The notes below the pieces were generated by a model. That model was given only the letters and a program-made list of their open reading frames with translations. It did not search any database and was not told where the DNA came from. A stretch of 64,000 bases of DNA from DATLGB01 sp038258425. GTDB taxonomy: Bacteria > Actinomycetota > Thermoleophilia > Solirubrobacterales > Solirubrobacteraceae. This document shows, piece after piece, positions 1 to 7,645 of the stretch. Location: assembly GCA_038258425.1 (NCBI GenBank), contig JBBSPV010000017.1, forward strand, positions 1-64,000, written 5' to 3'. The position numbers and the translations under genes were made by a program. How positions within the stretch are numbered: position 1 is the stretch's first letter; every line of letters begins with the position of its first letter.

Positions 1-98
1 CCCCGCCACCCCGCCACCCCGCCACCCCGCCACCCCGCCACCCCGCCACCCCGCCACCCCGCCACCCCGCCACTCCGCCACGCCACCCCGCCACCCCG
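1..98. repeat. 8-bp tandem repeat (CCCCGCCA)n
   Basis: Nine perfect copies of CCCCGCCA fill positions 1-72. They are followed by a variant CTCCGCCA, a truncated CGCCA, one more perfect copy and a decaying copy ending near 98. The array begins at or before the window edge, so its full length is unknown. It lies about 40 bp upstream of the LexA box of imuB. It could also be the 3' end of an upstream coding region, which cannot be judged here. Confidence 0.95.
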
Positions 99-135
99 AC
101 CCCGGCAGCCGCACGTCACTCCGCCGGGCGGCGTG

Positions 136-149
136 CGAACATGCGTTCG
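136..149. promoter_or_regulatory. LexA/SOS box of imuB
   Basis: CGAACATGCGTTCG matches the Gram-positive/actinobacterial LexA consensus CGAACRNRYGTTCG at every position. It ends one base before the preferred imuB start codon at 150, so bound LexA would cover the transcription and translation start. Confidence 0.9.
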
Positions 150-1400
150 ATGATCGTCGCGCTGCAGCTGCCCCGTTTCGCGCTCGCCGTGGCCGCGGGG
201 CGGGAGGCGCCGGCGCAGCCGGGTGCCGGTGGCGAGGCCGCAGGCCGAGACCTGACCCAGCTGGCTCCGCTGGCGCTGGCGCCGGAGGCTGGACGCGAGC
301 CGGTGGTGGGCGAGGCCTCCGCGGCGGCCGAGGCCTACGGCGTGCGCACCGGGATGCGGCTCGGAGAGGCGCTCGCCCGCTGTCCGGCGCTGCAGCTCGT
401 CCCGCCCGACCCGGCCGGGGTCGCCGACGCGCACGACCGCCTGCTCGGCGCCCTGGAGGCGATCGGCGCCGCGGGGGAGGGCGGCCGGCCCGGCCTCGCG
501 TTCTTCGAGGCCCACGCGCTGCGCCATCTCCACGGCGACCTCGGCGGCGTCGTCGCCCAGGCTCGTCGCGCGGCCGGCCGTCCCGCCCGCGTCGGCGCCG
601 CGCCGACGCGCTTCGCGGCGCTGGCGGCCGCGTCCCGCGCGCGCCCGCGCCGGACGGAGGTGATCGAGCCCAAGGGCGTCCGTCGCTCGCTCGCGCCCCT
701 GCCGGTGGCGCTGCTCACCGACCTCGCCGAGGGCTGCCTGGACGGGGCGGACACGCTGCTCGCGGCGCTGCCGGAGCCGCTGGAGCGCCTCGGCGTGCGC
801 ACGCTCGGCGACCTCGCCGCCCTGCCGCGCTCCGCGGTGGCCGACCGCTTCGGCGCCGCCGGCCTGCGCGCGCACGAGCTCGCCTGCGGGCGCGACGGCC
901 CGCTGCGTCCGCGCGTGCCCGTGGAGCAGCTGGAGGAGGCGCTCGAGCTGCCCGAGGCGGCGTCCGGTCCCCAGCTCGAGCAGGGCCTCGGCCTGCTGAT
1001 CGACCGCCTGCTCGCCCGCCGCGAGCGGCGCGGCCGCGCCCTGCGCAGCGCGGTGCTGGCCGCCGCGCTCGTCGAGGGCGGGACCTGGCGCGAGCGCCAG
1101 ACCTTCCGCGAGCCGCTGGCGGACCCGCGGCGCATGCGGCTCGTCCTGGCGCCAAAGCTCGCCGGCCTGCCGGCGCCGGCCGAGGTCCTGCGCCTGCGGG
1201 CGGAGGGCTTCGGCCCGCCCGCCGGTGCCCAGGGCGCCCTGCTGGCCGAGCCCGCGACGGCCCGCTCGGCCCGGCTGCGGGAGGCGATCCGGCAGGCCCG
1301 CGCGGCCGCGGGACCGGACGCGGCGCTGCGCGTGCTCGAGGTCGATCCCGACTCGCGCGTGCCCGAGCGCCGGCTCGTGCTCGCCCCGTGGGAGACCTGA
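150..1400 (+). CDS. imuB: ImuB-like Y-family polymerase homolog (SOS mutasome)
   Basis: This is a 416-residue Y-family DNA polymerase-like protein of the ImuB type. The N-terminus (MIVALQLPRFALAVA) lacks the Asp-x-Asp pair of active Y polymerases, and LAFFEAHALRHLHGD stands where SxDE would be. This fits ImuB, a catalytically inactive adaptor linking DnaE2 to the beta clamp. A helix-hairpin-helix stretch follows (ERLGVRTLGDLAALPRSAV). ATG 150 is preferred over ATG 141 because 141 lies inside the LexA box and family members begin at MIVAL. DUF6504, PPK2 and dnaE2 follow on the same strand, so it probably heads a damage-inducible operon. An ImuA'-type partner is not in the window and could lie upstream. 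Confidence 0.87.
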   Translation: MIVALQLPRFALAVAAGREAPAQPGAGGEAAGRDLTQLAPLALAPEAGREPVVGEASAAAEAYGVRTGMRLGEALARCPALQLVPPDPAGVADAHDRLLGALEAIGAAGEGGRPGLAFFEAHALRHLHGDLGGVVAQARRAAGRPARVGAAPTRFAALAAASRARPRRTEVIEPKGVRRSLAPLPVALLTDLAEGCLDGADTLLAALPEPLERLGVRTLGDLAALPRSAVADRFGAAGLRAHELACGRDGPLRPRVPVEQLEEALELPEAASGPQLEQGLGLLIDRLLARRERRGRALRSAVLAAALVEGGTWRERQTFREPLADPRRMRLVLAPKLAGLPAPAEVLRLRAEGFGPPAGAQGALLAEPATARSARLREAIRQARAAAGPDAALRVLEVDPDSRVPERRLVLAPWET

Positions 1401-1401
1401 G

Positions 1402-1647
1402 GTGAGCGGTCCCAAGCGCCTGAACGCCCCCGCGGCCGTCCACGTCCGCGAGGGCCCGAGCGGGCGGCCGGCCGCCGTCGAGGACCGGCAGGTCGAGGCC
1501 GTGCGGGAGTCCTGGCTCGTCGAGGACCGCTGGTGGACGGACGAGCCGCTGCGCCGGCGCTACTGGGAGGTCGTCACGGCCGACGGCCGCAGCCTCGTCG
1601 TCTTCCGCGACCTCGGCTCGGGCAGCTGGTTCGCCCAGCGGGCCTGA
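1402..1647 (+). CDS. DUF6504 family protein of the mutasome operon
   Basis: This 81-residue protein starts at GTG 1402, one base after the imuB stop codon, so the two are translationally coupled. The conserved core is WLVEDRWWTDEPLRRRYWEV followed by a VVFRDL...SWFAQR ending. That is the signature I associate with the small DUF6504 proteins found next to ImuB and DnaE2 in actinobacteria. Its biochemical role is not established, and context suggests an accessory part of translesion synthesis. It has no membrane segment or catalytic motif that I recognise. Confidence 0.8.
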   Translation: MSGPKRLNAPAAVHVREGPSGRPAAVEDRQVEAVRESWLVEDRWWTDEPLRRRYWEVVTADGRSLVVFRDLGSGSWFAQRA

Positions 1648-1664
1648 GGGTACGCCGCCTGGCC

Positions 1665-2513
1665 ATGGGTGAGATCTCGCTACGGGACCGGCTCGGGCTG
1701 CCGCCCGGTCCCGTGGATCTGTCTCGGATCGACACCCACGGCAAGCCGTCTGGACCCAAGAACAAGACGGAGGCGCGCGGCAAGCGTGAGGAGCTGGGCA
1801 GCGAGCTCGCCGACCTCCAGGAGCGGTTGTGGGCCGAGGCCAAGGTGAAGGACTCCAGGCGGCGCCTGCTGCTGATCCTGCAGGGGATGGACACCTCGGG
1901 CAAGGACGGCGCCATCAAGCGCGGCCTCGGGGGCCTGAACCCGAAGTGGGTCCACGCGGTCGGCTTCGAGGCCCCGACGAAGCAGGAGCTGCGCCATCAC
2001 TTCCTCTGGCGCATCCGCCGCCAGGTGCCCGAGCCGGGGCTGATCGGCGTCTTCGACCGGTCGCACTACGAGGACGTGCTCGCCGCACGCGTCCGCGAGC
2101 TGGTCCCCGAGGAGGAGTGGCGCGGGCGCTACGAGGAGATCAACGCCTTCGAGCACGAGCTCGCCGACGACGGCGTGACCATCGTGAAGGTCTTCTTGCA
2201 CATCTCGTTCGACTACCAGCTCGAGCGCCAGCTGCGCCGCCTCGATCGTCCGGACAAGCGCTGGAAGTTCGACCCCACGGACATCGAGGACCGCGAGCGC
2301 TGGGACGGTTACCGGACCGCATACGAGGAGGCGCTGGAACGCTGCAACACTCCGTGGGCGCCCTGGTACGTCGTCCCGGCCGACCGCAAGTGGTACCGGA
2401 TGTGGGCGGTCGGACGGCTCGTGCTCGAGACCCTGCGCGAGCTCGATCCGCAGTTCCCGACGCGGCCGGAGCTCGACCTGCCGGCGCTGCGCGAGCGGCT
2501 CGAGCGCAGCTAG
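1665..2513 (+). CDS. ppk2: PPK2-family polyphosphate:nucleotide phosphotransferase
   Basis: This 282-residue protein is a class PPK2 polyphosphate kinase, an enzyme that moves phosphate between polyphosphate and nucleoside mono- or diphosphates. The Walker A motif is GMDTSGKDG (residues 74-82) and the Walker B region is GVFDRSHYEDVL (about 128-139). The lid arginines sit in LRRLDRPDKRWKFDP, and length matches the single-domain family. ATG 1665 is 17 bases after the DUF6504 stop, with no clear Shine-Dalgarno site. Its position inside the imuB-dnaE2 block suggests co-induction by DNA damage, possibly to feed nucleotide pools. The donor direction (ADP or AMP phosphorylation) cannot be told from sequence. 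Confidence 0.9.
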   Translation: MGEISLRDRLGLPPGPVDLSRIDTHGKPSGPKNKTEARGKREELGSELADLQERLWAEAKVKDSRRRLLLILQGMDTSGKDGAIKRGLGGLNPKWVHAVGFEAPTKQELRHHFLWRIRRQVPEPGLIGVFDRSHYEDVLAARVRELVPEEEWRGRYEEINAFEHELADDGVTIVKVFLHISFDYQLERQLRRLDRPDKRWKFDPTDIEDRERWDGYRTAYEEALERCNTPWAPWYVVPADRKWYRMWAVGRLVLETLRELDPQFPTRPELDLPALRERLERS

Positions 2514-2553
2514 CGGGCCGGCCGAGGGCGGGTCGGTCCGTCCGTCGTCCATG

Positions 2554-2567
2554 CGAACATGTGTTCG
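2554..2567. promoter_or_regulatory. LexA/SOS box of dnaE2
   Basis: CGAACATGTGTTCG fits CGAACRNRYGTTCG at all positions and differs from the imuB box by a single base. It ends two bases before the dnaE2 ATG at 2570. dnaE2 therefore seems to have its own SOS promoter besides any read-through from imuB. Confidence 0.9.
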
Positions 2568-2569
2568 TC

Positions 2570-5500
2570 ATGTACGTCGAGCTGCACTGCCACTCCGCCT
2601 ACTCGTTCCTCGACGGCGCGTCGCTGCCGGAGGAGCTGGCCGCGGCGGCGTCGCAGCTGGGCTACGAGGCGCTCGCGCTCACCGACCACAACGGTGTCTT
2701 CGGTTCCATGGAGCACGCGCAGGCGGCCCGCGCGCTCGGCCTGCGGGCCATCCACGGCGCGGAGGTCGACGTCACGGACGCCGTCGGTGACCGGCACGGC
2801 ACCGGCTCGCGTCACCTGACGCTGCTCGTCGCCGATCACCACGGATGGCGCAACCTCTGCCACCTGCTCACCCGGGCGCACGCGCACACCCGGGCGCCCG
2901 ACGGCGGGCGGGTCATCCTGCCGGCCTCCGTGCCGCTGGAGGCGGTCCTCCAGCACGCCGAGGGCCTCGTCTGCCTCAGCGGCTGCGCGCGCCAGGGCGT
3001 GCGGGACGAGCCGACGCTGCGCCGGCTGCTCGCCGCCTTCGGGCCCGAGCGCCTGCGGGTCGAACTCCAGCGCCCCTTCCAGCGCCACGACCGGGCGCTC
3101 AACCGCGGGCTGGCCTCGCTCGCGCAGCGGCTCCGGGTGCCGTGCGTGGCGACGGGCAACGTCCACGCCCACGCCCGGGAGCGGGCGGCGCTGCAGGACG
3201 CCTTCGTGGCGATCCGCGAGCACGCGACGCTCGACGCCTCCGAGCCGGTGCGCCGCGGCAACCACACCCACGTCCTCGCCTCGCCGAAGGCGATGGCGGC
3301 GCGCTTCCCCGACCACCCGGACGCCGTGCGCGAGAGCGTGCGCCTAGCCGAGCGGCTGACCTTCGACCTCTCATCCGACCTCGGCTACCGCTATCCCGGC
3401 GCCGACGACGAGGACGCCGACCGCCGGCTGGCCGAGCTGTGCTGGGCGGCGATGGACACGCGCTACCCGGCCCGGCACGCGCGCCGGGGCGACGCCTACG
3501 CGCGCCTGGAAGAGGAGCTGCGGGTCATCCGCTCGCTCGGGCTGTCGGGCTTCTTCATCCTGCACCGGGACCTGCTCGAGCTCGCGCGCGAGGTGGCGGT
3601 CGAGGTCCGGGGCCCGTCGACGGCGCGGGCGCTGCTGCCGCCGGGCCGCGGGCGGGGGTCGTCCGTGTCGTCCATCGTCTGCTACCTCACGGGCCTCTCG
3701 CACATCGACCCGATCGAGAACGACCTCTTCCTCGGGCGCTTCCTCAACGAGGACCTCACGGCGCTGCCCGACATCGACCTCGACTTCCCGCGCGACATCC
3801 GGGAGGTGCTGATCCCGCGCGTCCACGACCGCTACGGGCGCGATCGGGCGGCGCTCGTGGCGGCCTTCCCGACCTACCGGTCCCGCGGCGCGATCCGCGA
3901 GATCGGCAAGGCGCTCGGGCTGCCGCCTGGGGAGATCGAGCGGGTCGCGCGCGTGGCCGAGCCGTGGGCGCAGGCGGTCGAGGAGGACGTGGAGCTCGCC
4001 CTCGGCGCCGCCGCCGAGGCGGCGGAGGGGACGGGGACCGCGCGGGCGGCCGCGGCGGCCGCGGGCGGCGTCCCGGTCGACGACGGCGGTCCCTCGCCGC
4101 CCGGTCCACCCCCATGGACGCCGGAGGCCGGCGCGCTCGCGCTGGCCGCGGTCGGGATCGCGCGCAACCGGGCCGGCGGCCCGGACCCGGCGGTCGACGG
4201 TGGGGCCGGCTTCCATACCCAGCCGGCTTCGCCGGCGGGCAGGCCCGACGCCTACGGCGACACGAACGCACGGGAGGCGCGGGCCGGGCGTACCGCGTTC
4301 AACCACGGGGACAAGGGGTGGGCGCCCGAGGGGGCGACGGGCGCGGGCGCGCAGGCGGCGGGCGCGTCGGGCGCCCTGCAGGGTCGCTGGGGCTGGTTGG
4401 CGCGGTTGGCGCAGGAGGCCTACGGGCTGCCGCGCCACCTCTCCCAGCATCCGGGCGGGATGATCGTCTCCACCCGGCCGCTCGTGGATTGCGTGCCGCT
4501 CGTCCCGGCCGCCATGACGGGTCGGCAGATGTGCCACTGGGACAAGGACTCCTGCGCGGACGCGGGCTTTCTGAAGATCGACCTGCTCGGCCTCGGAATG
4601 CTGTCGGCCGTCGAGCGCTGCGTGGAGGAGATCGCGCGCACCCGCACGGAGCGGATCGACCTCTCGCGCATCCCCTTCGACGACGCGGCGACCTACGACG
4701 CGATCCAGGCCGCGGACACCATGGGGGTCTTCCAGATCGAGTCGCGCGCGCAGATGCAGTCCCTGCTGCGGACGCGGCCCGAGTCGCTCGACGACCTCAC
4801 GATCCAGGTGGCGATCGTGCGGCCGGGGCCGATCGTCGGCGGGGCGGTCAACCCGTACATCGACCGCAAGCAGAAGCTGCGGGCGGACCCGGCCTTCGAG
4901 GTCCCCTACGACCACCCGTCGCTCGAGCCGGTGCTGCGCGACACGCTCGGCACGATCATCTTCCAGGACCAGGTGATCGAGGTCGCGCAGGCCTTCGCCG
5001 GCTTCTCGCCCGGGGAGGCGGAGGGGCTGCGGCGCGCGATGAGCCGCAAGCGCTCCGCGGCGGCGATGCAGGCCCATCACGCCCGCTTCGTCGAGGGCGC
5101 CGAGCGGACCCATGGCGCCGACCGCGAGACGGCCGAGCGGGTCTTCACGATGATCGCCGGCTTCTCGGGCTTCGGCTTCCCCAAGGCGCACGGCGCCGCC
5201 TTCGGGCTGCTGGCCTACCAGTCGACCTGGCTGCGCGTGCACTACAAGCCGGAGTTCACCGCGGCGCTGCTCAACGAGCAGCCCATGGGCTTCTACCCAT
5301 CCGACACGCTGATCCACGAGGCGCAGCGGACGGGGATCGAGGTGCTCGCGCCCGACGTCAACGCCTCGCGCGTGCTCTGCCATGTGGAGGAGTCGGGCGC
5401 CGCGGCGCAGCGGCCGCGGATCCGCATCGGCCTGGGGTATCTGACCGGCGCGCGGACGGCGGAGGTCCAGTCGCTCGTGGCCGAGCGCGAGGCCGGCGGC

Positions 5501-6328
5501 CCGTTCCGCTCGCTCGGGGAGCTCGCCTCCCGCTCCGGGGCGAACCGGGCGGCGCTGTCGGTGCTCGCCTGGTCCGGCGCGTGCGACGGGCTGATCGGCG
5601 CCCGCACCGAGCAGGCGCGGCGCACGGCGCTGTGGCGCCTCGGGGTCGCCACGCCGGCGAAGGGCGCCATGGGCGGCGCCCAGCTCGCGCTGGCGCTCGA
5701 GCTGCCCGACGCCCCGCCACTGGCGCCGCTGGAGGCGTGGGAGCGGATGGTGGCCGACTACGCCACGACCGGCATGACCGCCGGGGCGCACCCGATGGCG
5801 CTGGCGCGCGAGCAGCTGCCGGCCGACGTCGTCGACTCGGCCGACCTCCGGCGGCTGCGCCACGGGACGCGGGTCCGGCTCGGCGGCCTCGTCGTCGCCC
5901 GCCAGCGGCCCGCGACGGCCAACGGGATCGTCTTCATGCTGCTCGAGGACGAGCACGGGACGATCAACCTCGTGGTGCCGGCCGAAACCTACGATCGCGA
6001 CCGGCTGGTGGTCCGGGGCGAGCCGCTGGTGTTCGCCGAGGGGCGCCTGGAGAAGCACCCGAAGGCGGCGGGGGCGATCAACGTCGTGATCGACCGCCTG
6101 CGCCCACTGGACCTCGGCCGGGCGGGCGAGGCCGTCGCCGACGTCGTGGCCCTGTTGCCCGGGCCGCGGGAGGGCGGCAGCCCGGACGAGCTGGCCGACG
6201 CTGCGCCCGCCGAGCCGTGGCTGCCCGCCGTCGCGGCCGCCGGCGGTGGACGGCCGGCGCGCGACGTGCGCGACTTCGGCGCCGTCGCGCCGCCCGTGCA
6301 GAGCTTCGCGCAGGGACGGCGCCGCTGA
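2570..6328 (+). CDS. dnaE2: Error-prone DNA polymerase DnaE2
   Basis: This is a C-family DNA polymerase of 1252 residues that carries out SOS translesion synthesis with ImuB. The PHP domain opens at residue 1 (YVELHCHSAYSFLDGAS). The palm has PDIDLDFPRD with D401 and D403 as metal ligands, followed by GLPRHLSQHPGGMIVS and GFGFPKAHGAAFGLLAYQS. An OB-fold lies around residues 1100-1170 and the tail is short and basic (SFAQGRRR), as in DnaE2. It is longer than the usual 1050-1100 residues because of a low-complexity Gly/Ala/Pro insertion at about residues 473-603. ATG 2570 is chosen because the PHP motif starts there and the LexA box ends just before it. Confidence 0.94.
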   Translation: MYVELHCHSAYSFLDGASLPEELAAAASQLGYEALALTDHNGVFGSMEHAQAARALGLRAIHGAEVDVTDAVGDRHGTGSRHLTLLVADHHGWRNLCHLLTRAHAHTRAPDGGRVILPASVPLEAVLQHAEGLVCLSGCARQGVRDEPTLRRLLAAFGPERLRVELQRPFQRHDRALNRGLASLAQRLRVPCVATGNVHAHARERAALQDAFVAIREHATLDASEPVRRGNHTHVLASPKAMAARFPDHPDAVRESVRLAERLTFDLSSDLGYRYPGADDEDADRRLAELCWAAMDTRYPARHARRGDAYARLEEELRVIRSLGLSGFFILHRDLLELAREVAVEVRGPSTARALLPPGRGRGSSVSSIVCYLTGLSHIDPIENDLFLGRFLNEDLTALPDIDLDFPRDIREVLIPRVHDRYGRDRAALVAAFPTYRSRGAIREIGKALGLPPGEIERVARVAEPWAQAVEEDVELALGAAAEAAEGTGTARAAAAAAGGVPVDDGGPSPPGPPPWTPEAGALALAAVGIARNRAGGPDPAVDGGAGFHTQPASPAGRPDAYGDTNAREARAGRTAFNHGDKGWAPEGATGAGAQAAGASGALQGRWGWLARLAQEAYGLPRHLSQHPGGMIVSTRPLVDCVPLVPAAMTGRQMCHWDKDSCADAGFLKIDLLGLGMLSAVERCVEEIARTRTERIDLSRIPFDDAATYDAIQAADTMGVFQIESRAQMQSLLRTRPESLDDLTIQVAIVRPGPIVGGAVNPYIDRKQKLRADPAFEVPYDHPSLEPVLRDTLGTIIFQDQVIEVAQAFAGFSPGEAEGLRRAMSRKRSAAAMQAHHARFVEGAERTHGADRETAERVFTMIAGFSGFGFPKAHGAAFGLLAYQSTWLRVHYKPEFTAALLNEQPMGFYPSDTLIHEAQRTGIEVLAPDVNASRVLCHVEESGAAAQRPRIRIGLGYLTGARTAEVQSLVAEREAGGPFRSLGELASRSGANRAALSVLAWSGACDGLIGARTEQARRTALWRLGVATPAKGAMGGAQLALALELPDAPPLAPLEAWERMVADYATTGMTAGAHPMALAREQLPADVVDSADLRRLRHGTRVRLGGLVVARQRPATANGIVFMLLEDEHGTINLVVPAETYDRDRLVVRGEPLVFAEGRLEKHPKAAGAINVVIDRLRPLDLGRAGEAVADVVALLPGPREGGSPDELADAAPAEPWLPAVAAAGGGRPARDVRDFGAVAPPVQSFAQGRRR

Positions 6329-6371
6329 GGTTCCCTGACGGCCGCCCGCCCCGGCCCGGGACGCCCGCCGC

Positions 6372-6432
6372 TACCCTCGGCTCTCGTTCCGCCCGTCGGT
6401 GGCAGCCGTGCAGCGGCGGAACGACCGTTCCG
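6372..6432 (+). promoter_or_regulatory. Promoter with LexA-like palindrome upstream of small membrane protein
   Basis: A TANNNT hexamer (TACCCT) lies at 6372-6377. Downstream, CGGAACG-AC-CGTTCCG (6417-6432) contains a GAAC-N4-GTTC core like an SOS box, but one R/Y position deviates from the consensus. A second half site GTTCCGCC (6386-6393) can pair with GGCGGAAC (6415-6422), so two mutually exclusive hairpins are possible in the roughly 100-nt leader. Confidence 0.5.
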
Positions 6433-6487
6433 GCCGTCCACCGGACGGGTATGTGCGAGCCGCTGAACTCAAGGAGACGTCCGATCC

Positions 6488-7006
6488 ATGAGCCACCCTG
6501 ACGTCATCGTCGCGTTCTACGACCACGAGCATGAGCTCGCCGGTGAGTCGCGCCGCTCCGTCGTCGACTGGGGTGGGGACGACCTGTTCACGAGCGCGCC
6601 GCGCCGGCGCCGCTTCGAGCGGCTCGACCGTCCCTCGCGCGAGGAGTGCCTGGACCGGCCCGCCCCGGCGTCGGCCGGCGAGCACGCACCGACCGCCGAG
6701 CTCGAGCCCGCCGATACGCCGGCGCCGTCCGCGCCCGCCGACCTGGCCGGCTGGGCCGACCTCGTGCCCGCCGCCTCGGTGCCGCCGGTGACCTCCGAGC
6801 GCCGCACGATCACGGTGACCGGCCACCCGGAGACCGCCCGTCGCGGCCCGGACCGAGTGACCCGCAGCGCTCGCCGGCCCCGCCCCGCGCCGACGCTCGA
6901 CGACCGGATCGGCCCCCGGCCGGACCGGATCGCCGCGTGGGCGTGCACGCTCGGCCTGCTCCTCATCCTCATCGCCGTCGCCCCGGCGAACGCCGCGGCG
7001 CTCTAG
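6488..7006 (+). CDS. Unknown protein with one C-terminal membrane segment
   Basis: I do not recognise a family. The 172 residues begin MSHPDVIVAFYDHEHELAG, contain a basic patch (SAPRRRRFERL), a Pro/Ala-rich middle and a single hydrophobic segment at about residues 148-167 (IAAWACTLGLLLILIAVA) close to the C-terminus. It is probably tail-anchored, with the bulk in the cytoplasm. A good ribosome site AAGGAG (6471-6476) supports ATG 6488. It sits directly downstream of dnaE2 behind a LexA-like palindrome. A damage-inducible membrane protein, for example a division checkpoint factor, is possible but is inference from context only. Confidence 0.7.
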   Translation: MSHPDVIVAFYDHEHELAGESRRSVVDWGGDDLFTSAPRRRRFERLDRPSREECLDRPAPASAGEHAPTAELEPADTPAPSAPADLAGWADLVPAASVPPVTSERRTITVTGHPETARRGPDRVTRSARRPRPAPTLDDRIGPRPDRIAAWACTLGLLLILIAVAPANAAAL

Positions 7007-7038
7007 GTCCGGCGCGTCGCCAGGGGCTCGACCCCGCG

Positions 7039-7068
7039 GCGCACCGGGACACCCGTGATCCGGTGCGC
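7039..7068 (+). terminator. GC-rich hairpin, possible terminator
   Basis: GCGCACCGG (7039-7047) is exactly complementary to CCGGTGCGC (7060-7068), giving a 9-bp stem with a 12-nt loop 33 bp after the preceding stop codon. No U-tract follows, which is common for actinobacterial terminators. A TAAGCT hexamer at 7086-7091 then serves the next gene. Confidence 0.5.
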
Positions 7069-7135
7069 TGACCGCCCGCGCGCGCTAAGCTCACCTTTCG
7101 TAACCTCCTTCGCGGACTGAAGGACTCGAGGCACG

Positions 7136-7513
7136 ATGACCCGGCGGCTCACCCTTCAAGATGGACCTCGTGCGCGGACCGCCGTAGCGACGCGCACGCC
7201 GCCCGGCGAGTGCGATCCGGCCCTGCACGAGGCGGTCGAGCTCGTCGGCAAGCGCTGGACCGGCGCGATCATCCACGTGATGCTCCAGCGCCGCCGGCCG
7301 ATGCGCTTCTCCGACGTCCGCCAGGCCGTCCCGGACCTCTCCGACCGGCTGCTCTCCGAGCGCATGAAGGAGCTCGAGGCCCGCGGGATCGTCGAGCGCC
7401 ACGTGCACGTCGAGTCGCCCATCCGCGTGGAGTACGAGCTCACCGGCATGGGGCGCGCGCTGGGCCCCGCCATGCGCGAGCTGCGCAAGTGGGGCCTGCG
7501 CTACCTCGGCTGA
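7136..7513 (+). CDS. HxlR-family winged-helix regulator
   Basis: This 125-residue protein is a small winged-helix transcription factor of the HxlR/MarR-like type. The recognisable core runs from ALHEAVELVGKRWTGAIIHVML through RFSDVRQAVPDLSDRLLSERMKELEARGIVERHVH to a VEYELTGMGRAL wing. That is the usual HxlR order of helix, recognition helix and wing. The length is typical and there is no sensor domain or conserved redox cysteine pair. TAAGCT at 7086-7091 is a plausible -10. It is followed by glutamine synthetase on the same strand, so control of that gene is possible but unproven. Confidence 0.87.
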   Translation: MTRRLTLQDGPRARTAVATRTPPGECDPALHEAVELVGKRWTGAIIHVMLQRRRPMRFSDVRQAVPDLSDRLLSERMKELEARGIVERHVHVESPIRVEYELTGMGRALGPAMRELRKWGLRYLG

Positions 7514-7607
7514 CGCGCGGCCCCGCCGGCTGACGCGTCTGTCCCGCCGGCCGGCGCGTCTGTCCCCAGGGCGCAGTCGCCCGCCGGTCACGCTGTCCGC
7601 GGGGACA
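7508..7607 (+). promoter_or_regulatory. Repeat cluster and palindrome upstream of glutamine synthetase
   Basis: Three imperfect direct repeats of about 20 bp lie head to tail at 7508-7527, 7528-7548 and 7549-7567. The last two share GCGTCTGTCCC. A palindrome TGTCC-GCGG-GGACA follows at 7594-7607, just upstream of the expected -35 region. The -10 of glnA (TACGCT) is at 7631-7636. The repeated TGTCC element looks like a regulator binding array. Confidence 0.55.
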
Positions 7608-7645
7608 ACCCCGGGGGCGGCGACCGCCGGTACGCTCCGGCGACC

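Noticed and set aside
1..98. CRISPR-like array
   Set aside because: Units are 8 bp without spacers, so it is a simple tandem repeat.
3371..6058. Minus-strand 895-codon frame opposite dnaE2
   Set aside because: It is antisense to the conserved polymerase. No start signal or recognisable domain.
6488..7006. Firm call of a LexA-regulated gene
   Set aside because: The palindrome deviates from the consensus at one R/Y position and lies downstream of the likely -10, so it is kept as a candidate only.
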